Source: Lachnospiraceae bacterium
Lineage (GTDB): Bacteria > Bacillota > Clostridia > Lachnospirales > Lachnospiraceae
NCBI GenBank assembly: GCA_017477005.1
Contig: JAFUXY010000121.1
Coordinates: 1 to 9,907 of the forward strand
Direction: 5' to 3'
DNA: 9,907 bases
This document shows, piece after piece, positions 1 to 5,793 of this stretch (its first letter is position 1; every line of letters begins with the position of its first letter). The translations under genes and the position numbers were made by a program. The notes under the pieces are model-generated. The model made no database searches. It was given only the letters and a program-made list of their open reading frames with translations, and had not been told where the DNA came from.

Positions 1-161
1 ACCGCCGCCACCACTGCTTTGAGAACCCCCTCGTCGCTCTGCATCAGCGCCCGGAACAGGTAGTCGTTGGTCAGCCGGACCGGCAACGGCCCCGTCAGCT
101 TTTTCCAGTCATCGTTTTTCACGACCGGATAAGCGTACATCTTTTCCGTCAGTCTCGTCAT
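1..161 (-). CDS. Rpn family recombination-promoting nuclease / putative transposase, N-terminal fragment
   Basis: The gene reads leftward from the ATG at 161-159 and is cut by the window edge, leaving about 53 residues. The visible protein begins MTRLTEKMYAYPVVKNDDW and contains LPVRLTNDYLFRALMQ followed by VLKAVV. The 'TNDYLFRAL...VLK' block is typical of the N-terminus of the Rpn/PD-(D/E)XK nuclease family transposases common in Clostridia. Members of that family are DNA endonucleases that promote recA-independent recombination; the catalytic residues lie further downstream, outside the window. I chose the ATG at 161 because GGAGG lies 8 nt upstream and no better start follows. Whether the full gene is intact cannot be seen. 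The family call rests on this short block only. Confidence 0.7.
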   Translation of the reverse strand, partial: MTRLTEKMYAYPVVKNDDWKKLTGPLPVRLTNDYLFRALMQSDEGVLKAVVAA

Positions 162-183
162 ATGCCCTCCCTCCGCGGGAGGG
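162..183 (-). promoter_or_regulatory. Ribosome binding site of the Rpn gene inside a GC-rich hairpin
   Basis: On the minus strand the sequence before the ATG reads CCCTCC-CGC-GGAGGG followed by AGGGCAT and the start. The GGAGG at 174-170 is spaced 8 nt from the ATG, an excellent Shine-Dalgarno. It pairs perfectly over 6 bp with the CCCTCC at 183-178 across a 3-nt loop. A second partial site (AGGG, 168-165) remains unpaired but is very close to the start. The fold would be expected to limit translation initiation, as reported for several transposase genes; this regulatory role is inferred. Confidence 0.5.
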
Positions 184-331
184 GCGCATTCCTCCGCCGC
201 ATCTCCCGCTCTATGAATAATATAAATGGAAATAATAAAGCAGGAAATGTGTCTTTCAGAAATGAAAAAAGATAGTCAGACCGATTCTGCTTTTTGAAAA
301 TTGAGGCTTGATCCGCCTCCTCTTTCTGAAC

Positions 332-360
332 AGTATAGCGCCTAAACACGTATTCCGCAA
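332..360 (-). promoter_or_regulatory. Candidate sigma-70 promoter for the Rpn gene
   Basis: Read on the minus strand, TTGCGG (360-355) is followed after exactly 17 nt by TATACT (337-332). The -10 box is a close match and the -35 box is partial. Transcription would begin near 325, giving a leader of about 165 nt before the ATG at 161. That leader contains a weak GAGGC/GCCTC hairpin (303-319) and the hairpin over the ribosome binding site. Confidence 0.45.
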
Positions 361-470
361 CAAGAATTTCAGATAAAACAACAAACTTTCCGTATTTTTA
401 ATTCGCACTCCAAATATAAACTTTTCTTAATAATTGTTTATAAAAAGTTAATTGAATCTGCCCTGAGCTT

Positions 471-498
471 TTGTTATTCTTTTCGTACATTTTATACC
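471..498 (+). promoter_or_regulatory. Weak candidate promoter upstream of the small-protein operon
   Basis: TTGTTA at 471-476 and TATACC at 493-498 are separated by 16 nt; each matches the consensus at four of six positions. If used, the inverted repeats at 566-727 would lie in an untranslated leader of roughly 280 nt. In such AT-rich DNA a match of this quality can occur by chance. Confidence 0.25.
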
Positions 499-565
499 TG
501 ACAGAACAAAGATATGGAATTTTGTTTCCGGACGAGGTATATGCAGTCTTACAGCTAAAGCACAC

Positions 566-600
566 AGAACTACAACGAAATCAAAGATTTCTGTAGTTCT
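566..600. repeat. Strong hairpin, 15 bp stem with a 2-nt bulge
   Basis: AGAACTACA (566-574) pairs with TGTAGTTCT (592-600), and the inner GAAATC (577-582) pairs with GATTTC (586-591) around an AAA loop. The extra AC at 575-576 is a bulge on the left arm. There is no U-tract on either side, so it is not a standard intrinsic terminator. It could be a leader RNA structure, an extragenic repeat, or a protein binding site. Confidence 0.65.
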
Positions 601-689
601 AGCGAAAATATCCGAAAATTTCAGGCATTTTAGTCATCAATTGTCCACAATGGGATTGCCTGAAATTTCCAGATATTAAGTGCGACTAG
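599..689. repeat. Long imperfect palindromic element (possible MITE, attachment-like site or structured leader)
   Basis: The arms 607-627 and 657-677 are inverted repeats matching at 19 of 21 positions; the inner 12 bp (AAATTTCAGGCA at 616-627 with its complement at 657-668) are perfect. The arms can be extended outward with interruptions to CTAGCG (599-604) and CGACTAG (683-689). The 29-bp spacer contains a further small palindrome, ATTGTCCACAAT. No clear target-site duplication flanks it and it encodes nothing. It is too short to be a typical invertible promoter. The function is unknown. Confidence 0.6.
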
Positions 690-695
690 TATGAT
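667..695 (+). promoter_or_regulatory. Candidate promoter close to the small-protein operon
   Basis: TATGAT (690-695) is one mismatch from the -10 consensus. TTTCCA (667-672) lies 17 nt upstream and matches the -35 consensus at four of six positions. The -35 box overlaps the right arm of the palindromic element, so anything that binds or folds there could affect its use. The start would be near 702, about 85 nt before the first ATG at 787. The -35 is poor and the assignment is tentative. Confidence 0.35.
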
Positions 696-786
696 AGACA
701 GGTTTGTTTATACATAAATGATACCTGAGAAAAAGACAAACAGGATGGGGCATTTATTTGATTGCAGTGCCTTGTGGGGGACAAGA

Positions 787-888
787 ATGAAGGAGATTAT
801 TGAGGAATTTGGAGTGGCGCTTGTGCAGACGGCGTTTGCTGTAGGGATGTCGGCGATGTTCTTTTCAGCAATACTTTTGTTTACTTAA
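787..888 (+). CDS. Small single-pass membrane protein (33 aa), first gene of the operon
   Basis: This 33-residue reading frame begins MKEIIEEFGVALVQTAF, and a hydrophobic segment (about residues 10-32) runs to the C-terminus. The start at 787 is preceded by GGGGG at 776-780 with 6 nt spacing. An in-frame ATG at 745 lacks a ribosome binding site. The N-terminal pattern I-I-x-E-F/Y-G-x-A-hydrophobic recurs in the two following genes, which argues that this tiny frame is real. The next gene's ribosome binding site follows directly after the stop codon. I do not recognise the family by name. It may be a small subunit or assembly factor of a membrane complex; this is inference. Confidence 0.6.
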   Translation: MKEIIEEFGVALVQTAFAVGMSAMFFSAILLFT

Positions 889-905
889 AGAGGAGAGGTA
901 GCGCA

Positions 906-1052
906 TTGATCGTTATTTTGGAAGAATACGGAGTCGCCGTGCTTGGGGCAGTCGGCACGGCGATTATCATTGGATTCATGGCCTTTGCGTTCATGAATCC
1001 CGCCGGGTTGATATCCGAGCTGTTCAGCGGATTTGTTTCACTATACCTATGA
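906..1052 (+). CDS. Small membrane protein (48 aa) with TTG start
   Basis: The frame starts at a TTG (906-908) 7 nt after AGGAGAGG (891-898) and encodes 48 residues beginning (M)IVILEEYGVAVLGAVG. No ATG is placed so well; the first internal ATG would remove half the membrane segment. A transmembrane helix spans roughly residues 9-30, followed by a short, moderately hydrophobic C-terminal part (NPAGLISELFSGFVSLYL). The ILEEYGVAVL block parallels IIEEFGVALV of the preceding gene and IIHQYGKSIL of the next, suggesting duplication and divergence. It lies 17 nt after the previous stop and 13 nt before the next start, so co-transcription is very likely. Function unknown. Confidence 0.6.
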   Translation: MIVILEEYGVAVLGAVGTAIIIGFMAFAFMNPAGLISELFSGFVSLYL

Positions 1053-1065
1053 CGGAGGAGAAATT

Positions 1066-1566
1066 ATGCAAGATATTATTCATCAATACGGAAAAAGCAT
1101 TTTGCTATTGGCTCTGACAGCCGGGATTCTGTCCATATTATTTGGAGGACAAACCACTCTTTATGAGCGGATCGCCGAACATCTTGCTTTTTCGGCTCCG
1201 ATCGTTTCAAATGCAGCGGCGGCCGCCTCTGAAACACTATTTTTGGAGGCTCCCCTAAAGGTCTGCCCCAAAACAACACTGCAAAAAAACACGACCTATC
1301 ACATCCAACAATTGGTCACCGAATCCCAAGGCTCGTCCGAGCAGATCAAGGGCGGAAAAGCCCTGCAGGTTATGCGGCTCTATGACGCACCCTCGGGAAA
1401 ACAGGAGCTTTTGGATATGACAGATGAATGTATCCTCTCCACTGGAAATACCATCCGCTTCCCTTCTCGCGGTCTGTATTACCTGACGGTGTCTCTTCGG
1501 GACAGCACGGCAAGAGACGCTTTGCAATACCTGTACATTTCCATAGAAGGAGATTTGGAACCATGA
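1066..1566 (+). CDS. Membrane-anchored exported protein of unknown function (166 aa)
   Basis: The chosen start is the ATG at 1066, 5 nt after GGAGGAG (1054-1060); the upstream in-frame ATG at 1033 lies inside the preceding gene and has no ribosome binding site. The protein begins MQDIIHQYGKSILLLAL with one membrane helix at about residues 10-27, repeating the motif of the two preceding small proteins. An Ala-rich stretch (about 48-55) follows, then a presumably extracytoplasmic domain of about 110 residues. Its end (about 130-163) carries an alternating hydrophobic pattern, 'TIRFPSRGLYYLTVSLRD...LQYLYISIEG', like the final strands of a beta-sandwich (Ig/PKD-like) domain; that fold is only a guess. 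The stop overlaps the next start (ATGA). A pseudopilin-like or surface-assembly role is possible but unproven. Confidence 0.75.
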   Translation: MQDIIHQYGKSILLLALTAGILSILFGGQTTLYERIAEHLAFSAPIVSNAAAAASETLFLEAPLKVCPKTTLQKNTTYHIQQLVTESQGSSEQIKGGKALQVMRLYDAPSGKQELLDMTDECILSTGNTIRFPSRGLYYLTVSLRDSTARDALQYLYISIEGDLEP

Positions 1567-2210
1567 AACATATCGTGTTCGGAATGTGCGCCGCCCTTTT
1601 GATCGTATCCATCCTGATGAATACTATGACGATCGAGGGTACGAGCCTACGAAACCGGGAAATGAAAAACGCGCTTCACTGTGCCTTGGAAGAAGCACTG
1701 CAAGATGCGATCAGCCGGGAACATTACGATACAGCGGACAATGAACTGCTACTTGCTGACGCTACAGCTCTGCTTATGAACCAATTGAATGCGAACGACA
1801 AAAACCTGACCTTGTCACTCGACATCGCCGGAGTAGATGCCAGAGCCGGTCTTCTGTCCGTCCACGCCTCCGAAACCTTTACCTATCCCGATGGACAGAC
1901 CGGCGAAGTAGAGGATACAGCAACGGTCATCCTCGAGCGGGAAGTGCCAAAGAATCGTTACAATATTGTCTACGAGATACCGAAAGCTACAATGGAGACC
2001 CTGCTACTGCCAAAAGAAGTCCGCCGTTATTGCATCGAAGAACGCCAGCCTCTGTCCGTACCGGATACTCCGTCCGTTATGAGCGAAAAAGGGTGGACAA
2101 TCAGCGCTTGGGTGGACAAAACGACCAACACCAGCTACACCAGGGACCAGCTTCTAAAAACAATCGCTTCAAAGGATATGACGTTGGTTGCTGTTGTTGA
2201 GAAAAAATGA
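1563..2210 (+). CDS. Membrane-anchored protein with possible Listeria-Bacteroides-type repeat (215 aa)
   Basis: The start at 1563 overlaps the previous stop by 4 nt (ATGA) and has AAGGAG about 10 nt upstream, implying translational coupling. Residues 4-20 form a membrane helix (MKHIVFGMCAALLIVSIL). A predicted helix rich in Ala/Glu (about 34-50, MKNALHCALEEALQDAI) follows, an arrangement reminiscent of pseudopilins and TadE-like minor pilins. The middle region includes 'YPDGQTGEVEDTATVILE', of a type I associate with hypothetical proteins of Clostridia. The C-terminal 80 residues show a spaced pattern resembling a degenerate Listeria-Bacteroides repeat: Y-x-I-V-Y-E-I, then a P-x-x-P-element, a GW-x-x-x-x-W-x-D core, and DMTLVAVVEK at the end. 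This suggests an extracytoplasmic protein. No cell-wall sorting signal is present. Exact function unknown. Confidence 0.75.
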   Translation: MKHIVFGMCAALLIVSILMNTMTIEGTSLRNREMKNALHCALEEALQDAISREHYDTADNELLLADATALLMNQLNANDKNLTLSLDIAGVDARAGLLSVHASETFTYPDGQTGEVEDTATVILEREVPKNRYNIVYEIPKATMETLLLPKEVRRYCIEERQPLSVPDTPSVMSEKGWTISAWVDKTTNTSYTRDQLLKTIASKDMTLVAVVEKK

Positions 2211-2241
2211 CTCCGCTGAAATGAATCCCTTCAATCTTTCG

Positions 2242-2270
2242 TTGCAACTGTTTTGGGAATGCATTATACT
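2242..2270 (+). promoter_or_regulatory. Sigma-70-type promoter for the phosphatase gene
   Basis: TTGCAA (2242-2247) and TATACT (2265-2270) are separated by 17 nt. Both are near consensus, and the position 48 nt before the ATG is suitable. The predicted transcript start is near 2277, placing AGGAGGG almost at the 5' end of the mRNA. The phosphatase is therefore probably transcribed independently of the upstream operon, although no clear terminator is seen between them. Confidence 0.65.
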
Positions 2271-2277
2271 AGAAAAC

Positions 2278-2317
2278 AGGAGGGAACTTTCGATAGAAAA
2301 TAGAAAGCGGAAAACAC
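2278..2317 (+). promoter_or_regulatory. Phosphatase mRNA leader with displaced Shine-Dalgarno and small hairpin
   Basis: A strong AGGAGGG (2278-2284) is 33 nt from the ATG at 2318, too far for normal use, and the bases directly before the ATG (AAAGCGGAAAACAC) give only a poor site. CTTTC (2287-2291) can pair with GAAAG (2303-2307). Folding out those 21 nt would bring AGGAGGG to about 12 nt from the start. An in-frame TAG at 2294-2296 excludes an N-terminal extension of the protein. Confidence 0.35.
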
Positions 2318-3169
2318 ATGCATTATTGTATTGGGGATGTCCATGGGTGCTACGATGAAATGATCGCACTTCTCGGACAAATTGAGCAGAAAGACAGAAA
2401 TGCGCACTTTCTTTTTGTAGGTGATTTTGTAGATCGGGGTCCAAAGGTATGGGATACCATCGAATGGGCGATGACCAATATTACCAGAGACGGAAAGTAC
2501 CAGAGCGTACAGGGAAACCATGAGCAGATGGTGCTTCAATGGTATGTGGGTTATTGCGAATGGCGTGCGAAAAAGATCCGTCTCTCCCCGCCTCCTGAGC
2601 CGAACTATGATTTTATGGAGCAGGCCGAGGCCAAGGACATGCTCGATCCCAATGCATTGAAGCCGATCATGGATTTCTTTATGGGACTCCCCTTCCACAA
2701 GGTTGTCTCCGTCCCCGGACGGAACGGAAAACCAGTCACGTACGATATTGTACACGCCTGGTATGATTTTGATGAACCGGAGGACAGCGCCCAACAGTAC
2801 CTTGACAATTTATGGAGACGTGAAATAAGCGGAAATTTCGAAAGCGACCACATCGTGATCCACGGGCATACGCCCACGTTGTCGGCCTTTTATCTCGGCC
2901 AGGAGCACAGCTCCCCGGGCATGATCATCTACCGGAAAAATGCAGTCAATATCGACGGCGGCTGTGTCTTTCATGGACAGGTAGGCGTTTTGCCGGGCTT
3001 TCTCTGCGGCATCTGTCTCGAAACCTTGGAAGAATTCTATTCTCCATCGTTCAAGGATCGGCTGACCCTCAAACAACGGATGGATTATTTGCGCAAATAC
3101 CGCTGCAAACCAAATCCCTTTCGCGAAGAAATGCTCGAAAGACTGCCGAAGCAAAAGGAAAGCGGGTGA
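2318..3169 (+). CDS. PPP-type metallophosphoesterase / serine-threonine protein phosphatase
   Basis: The 283-residue protein has the full signature of the PPP/calcineurin-like phosphoesterase fold: GDVHG (6-10), GDFVDRG (35-41), GNHE (66-69), a conserved-looking His in HAWYDF (146-151), and HGHTP (182-186). NIDGGC (211-216) marks the usual C-terminal end of the core. These residues bind the two-metal centre and the phosphate. There is no signal peptide or membrane segment, so it is cytoplasmic. Relatives include phage lambda phosphatase, PrpA/PrpB and PrpE-type enzymes; the substrate (phosphoprotein, diadenosine tetraphosphate or other) cannot be read from the sequence. The gene has its own promoter and converges with the corC-like gene on the other strand. 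Confidence 0.9.
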   Translation: MHYCIGDVHGCYDEMIALLGQIEQKDRNAHFLFVGDFVDRGPKVWDTIEWAMTNITRDGKYQSVQGNHEQMVLQWYVGYCEWRAKKIRLSPPPEPNYDFMEQAEAKDMLDPNALKPIMDFFMGLPFHKVVSVPGRNGKPVTYDIVHAWYDFDEPEDSAQQYLDNLWRREISGNFESDHIVIHGHTPTLSAFYLGQEHSSPGMIIYRKNAVNIDGGCVFHGQVGVLPGFLCGICLETLEEFYSPSFKDRLTLKQRMDYLRKYRCKPNPFREEMLERLPKQKESG

Positions 3170-3191
3170 ATGCCCCGGCCAATCACCCGGC
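3150..3191 (-). terminator. Possible terminator of the larC-kinase-ahcY-corC run
   Basis: Read on the minus strand, after the corC-like stop, GCCGGGTGA (3191-3183) can pair with TCACCCGC (3169-3162) with one bulged base. The loop is GC-rich, and the stem is followed by TTTCCTTTTGC (3161-3151). The uridine tract is interrupted and the loop is large, so strength is doubtful. It overlaps the last codons of the convergent phosphatase gene. In the plus direction no T-tract follows. Confidence 0.4.
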
Positions 3192-3215
3192 AAACACATT
3201 CGCAGAAACCATTCC

Positions 3216-4487
3216 TCAATTGACTGCTTCGTCCGTCTGCGGCAGCCGGATCCGCACCTTTTCGATCCGGTGCCGCTTGACCTCTGCCACCGTCAGGATC
3301 GCCCCGTTTTCGGTCACATATTTTTCCCCTGCTGCCGGGAAATGGTCGAAAAGCCCTGTCAGATACCCTCCGATCGTATCGTAGTCCTCGGACTCAAACC
3401 CAAGTGGAATCTCGTCCATCAAATCCTCGAGATTGGTACCGCCCAGGACTTCAAACTCCCGCTCCCCGATCCCGACGATATTGTCGGTCTCATAGGTATC
3501 AAACTCGTCGCGGATCTCCCCGACCAGCTCTTCGAGCAGATCTTCAAGCGTGACCATGCCTACCATTGCGCCAAACTCATCCAACACGATCGCAATGGAC
3601 AGCGAATTTTGGCGCATCTCATCGAACAGATCCGACGTTTTCTTTCGCTCATAGGTGAAAAATGGCTTCCGAAGATGCTCCCGCATCGAAAACGATTGTT
3701 TGCGGTCGATCAGCAGGATATCTTTCATATTGATCAAACCGATGATGTTGTCATTCTCTCCCTCATACACCGGAATCCGGGTGTACATATTTTTGGAATA
3801 GACGCTCATCAGCTTGTCATAGGACCAATTGACATTGGCAATCGTCATGTCTATACGCGGGATCATTACCTCTTTCACGGTCGTATTGGAAAAATCAAAG
3901 ACATTGTGAATCAAATCTTTTTCGTCATCCTCGATCGCCCCGCTCTCATGCCCGACATCCACGATCGTTTCAAGCTCCTTTGCGGAAATCAGATTTTCAT
4001 TCGAGGTCTCACTCACGCCCAATCGATGCAGAAAAAACCAGGCGATCGCGTTGATGAAAATAATGCATGGCGTGAGCAGCCACATCAAAAACCAGATAAT
4101 TCCGGCATAGCGGAGGGAGAGCTTCGTCGCCTCGACGGTCGCTAGATTTTTCGGAGAGATTTCTCCGAATACCAAAATCAAAAATGTCAGAATTCCGGTC
4201 GCGATACCGGCGCCATAGTGCCCCAAAAGCCCGACAGCCAGCACCGTTGCCAACGAGGACGAGGAAATATTGACGATATTGTTGCCGATCAGAATGGCGG
4301 AAAGCATCTTCCCCTTGTCGTCAATGACATCGAGCACGCGCCTGGCTCGGCGGTCGCCCTCGTCCGCAAGCGTCAGTATCTTGATGCGGCTAACCGTTGT
4401 CAGCGCCGTCTCTGCCGATGAGAAAAAGAAAGACAGCGCCAACAGCAAAATCAGCAGAACAATTTGGATTGCTATATCAATGGTCAT
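3216..4487 (-). CDS. CNNM/CorC-family membrane protein with CBS domains (hemolysin-like cation transporter)
   Basis: The 423-residue protein has the order CNNM transmembrane domain, two CBS domains, CorC/HlyC C-terminal domain. The membrane part (about 1-160, four hydrophobic stretches) contains SSAETAL (23-29), GNN (68-70) and FGEISPK (107-113), the family's conserved motifs. The CBS pair covers about 200-330, with VMIPRIDM (207-214) and the typical VLDEFG...VTLEDLLEELVGEIRDE near 301-328. The C-terminal domain runs about 340-416. Family members are linked to magnesium (or cobalt) transport or resistance; the old name hemolysin does not imply toxicity. The start has AGGAG about 10 nt upstream and lies 14 nt after the ahcY stop, so the two are probably co-transcribed. 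The exact ion is not deducible. Confidence 0.92.
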   Translation of the reverse strand: MTIDIAIQIVLLILLLALSFFFSSAETALTTVSRIKILTLADEGDRRARRVLDVIDDKGKMLSAILIGNNIVNISSSSLATVLAVGLLGHYGAGIATGILTFLILVFGEISPKNLATVEATKLSLRYAGIIWFLMWLLTPCIIFINAIAWFFLHRLGVSETSNENLISAKELETIVDVGHESGAIEDDEKDLIHNVFDFSNTTVKEVMIPRIDMTIANVNWSYDKLMSVYSKNMYTRIPVYEGENDNIIGLINMKDILLIDRKQSFSMREHLRKPFFTYERKKTSDLFDEMRQNSLSIAIVLDEFGAMVGMVTLEDLLEELVGEIRDEFDTYETDNIVGIGEREFEVLGGTNLEDLMDEIPLGFESEDYDTIGGYLTGLFDHFPAAGEKYVTENGAILTVAEVKRHRIEKVRIRLPQTDEAVN

Positions 4488-4501
4488 AGTGTCTTTGGCT
4501 C

Positions 4502-5743
4502 CTACGCCTGACTCAGATACGCCTTTTGTTCGTCTGTGAGAACGTCAATGGAAATACCAAGGAAGGAGAGCTTGCGGTTTGCCACCTCAAGGTCCACCTC
4601 CCGCGGCACAGAGATCAGCTTCTCGGAAAGCTGCCCCTCGTGCTCGATCAGATATTTGGCGGAAAGCGCCTGAATGGCGAAGCTCATATCCATGATCTCA
4701 GCCGGATGCCCGTCTCCGCAGGCCAGATTCACCAACCGTCCTTCCCCGAGTACATAGACAAAACGATCCTTTGCCACCTCGTAGCCGATGATGTTTTGCC
4801 GCTGATTGATCGAAGATAGCGCCATTTCACGCAGCCCCTTCATGTCAATCTCTACATCGAAATGCCCGGCATTGCAAAGAATGGCGCCGTTCTTCATCTT
4901 CGGGAAATAGTCGGTGGTAATCACTCCGGCACAGCCCGTTACGGTCACGAAGAAATCGCCAACAGAAACCGCATCGTCCATTTTCATGACGCTGAATCCG
5001 TCCATGACTGCTTCGATTGCTTTGACCGGATCGACCTCTGTGACGACGACCTGCGCGCCGAGACCCTTCGCCCGCATTGCGACGCCCTTGCCGCACCAGC
5101 CATAACCAGCAACCACCACGGTTTTTCCCGCGACGATTAGATTGGTAGTACGGTTGATGCCATCCCATACCGACTGCCCAGTTCCGTAGCGGTTGTCGAA
5201 GAGATGCTTGCAGTCTGCGTCGTTGACCATGACCATCGGAAACGCCAGCTTGTCCTGCGCCGCCATCGCCCGCAGGCGGATGATGCCGGTCGTCGTTTCT
5301 TCGCAGCCACCGATCACGTATGGAAGCTCGTCCACAAGCTCGGTATGCAGCATGTTTACGAGATCGCCGCCATCGTCGATAATGATATTGCAGTGATGCG
5401 ACAGTACCCGGCGGATATGCGCCGAATATTCTTCCTCTGTCGCCTGATAATAAGCGTAGACATTCAGCCCGTCCTCCACCAGTGCAGCCGCTACGTCGTC
5501 CTGCGTGGACAGAGGATTGGAACCGGTGATATACATTTCGGCACCGCCCGCCGCCAACACCTTGCAGAGATAGGCGGTCTTTGCCTCCAAATGAACCGAC
5601 AGGGCGATACGTTTTCCCTCAAACGGCTTTTCCTTAGAAAAATCCTCTTCAAGACTCCGCAGAAGAGGGCAGTTCTTCCTCACCCAGTCGATTTTGTGCT
5701 GTCCGCTCGGCGCCAGGGAAATATCCCGAATATCAAAAGACAT
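4502..5743 (-). CDS. ahcY: Adenosylhomocysteinase (S-adenosylhomocysteine hydrolase), short type
   Basis: The 413-residue enzyme reversibly splits S-adenosylhomocysteine into adenosine and homocysteine, removing the inhibitory by-product of SAM-dependent methylation. Substrate-domain motifs are HLEAKTAYL (51-59), GSNPLSTQDDVAAAL (74-88), IIDDGGD (121-127), EETTTG (148-153) and NDADCKHLFDN (174-184, holding the expected catalytic Lys179 and Asp183). The NAD-binding Rossmann motif is GYGWCGKG (213-220), followed by NAGHFDVE (291-298) and GDGHPAEIMDMSFA (343-356). It lacks the Lys/Tyr-rich C-terminal tail of eukaryotic and proteobacterial enzymes and ends LTDEQKAYLSQA, as in the archaeal/Thermotoga-type enzymes. 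The start is supported by AAAGGAG about 9 nt upstream. No SAH riboswitch is evident in the 81-nt gap before it. Confidence 0.96.
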   Translation of the reverse strand: MSFDIRDISLAPSGQHKIDWVRKNCPLLRSLEEDFSKEKPFEGKRIALSVHLEAKTAYLCKVLAAGGAEMYITGSNPLSTQDDVAAALVEDGLNVYAYYQATEEEYSAHIRRVLSHHCNIIIDDGGDLVNMLHTELVDELPYVIGGCEETTTGIIRLRAMAAQDKLAFPMVMVNDADCKHLFDNRYGTGQSVWDGINRTTNLIVAGKTVVVAGYGWCGKGVAMRAKGLGAQVVVTEVDPVKAIEAVMDGFSVMKMDDAVSVGDFFVTVTGCAGVITTDYFPKMKNGAILCNAGHFDVEIDMKGLREMALSSINQRQNIIGYEVAKDRFVYVLGEGRLVNLACGDGHPAEIMDMSFAIQALSAKYLIEHEGQLSEKLISVPREVDLEVANRKLSFLGISIDVLTDEQKAYLSQA

Positions 5744-5793
5744 AATTGTGTACTCCTTTCATTTAAGGAAATGCTTTCATCAGAGTTTTATTT

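Larger units (their letters stand above)
162..786. other. AT-rich intergenic region between divergent genes, rich in inverted repeats
   Basis: This 625-bp stretch separates the leftward Rpn gene from the rightward small-protein operon. I see no convincing gene in it. It holds a candidate minus-strand promoter (332-360), two weak plus-strand promoter candidates (471-498, 667-695), and three inverted repeats. These are a strong hairpin at 566-600, a palindromic element of about 90 bp at 599-689, and a weak imperfect hairpin at 699-727 (CAGGT...ACCTG arms). The part from 360 to 550 is plainly AT-rich and otherwise featureless. Confidence 0.6.

Noticed and set aside
158..349. 63-residue minus-strand frame ending at the Rpn start codon
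   Set aside because: Its start lies upstream of the probable transcript start of the Rpn gene, no ribosome binding site is present, and the sequence is AT-rich and low in plausibility as protein; it is probably leader DNA.
514..558. Fourteen-codon frame beginning ATGGAATTTTG
   Set aside because: No Shine-Dalgarno, no hydrophobic or conserved pattern, and a length expected by chance.
599..689. Invertible promoter (phase-variation switch)
   Set aside because: The inverted repeats are separated by only 29 bp, too little for the usual invertible segment, and no serine or tyrosine recombinase gene is visible nearby.
1428..1562. N-terminal extension of the 215-residue protein from an upstream ATG
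   Set aside because: The extension overlaps the preceding gene out of frame and reads as non-natural Arg/His/Pro-rich sequence; the ATG at 1563 has a ribosome binding site and begins with a membrane helix.
3270..4145. Long plus-strand frame (291 codons) opposite the corC-like gene
   Set aside because: It is the antisense shadow of a strongly conserved CNNM/CBS protein. The product is His/Ile/Arg-rich with no recognisable domain and no ribosome binding site was seen.
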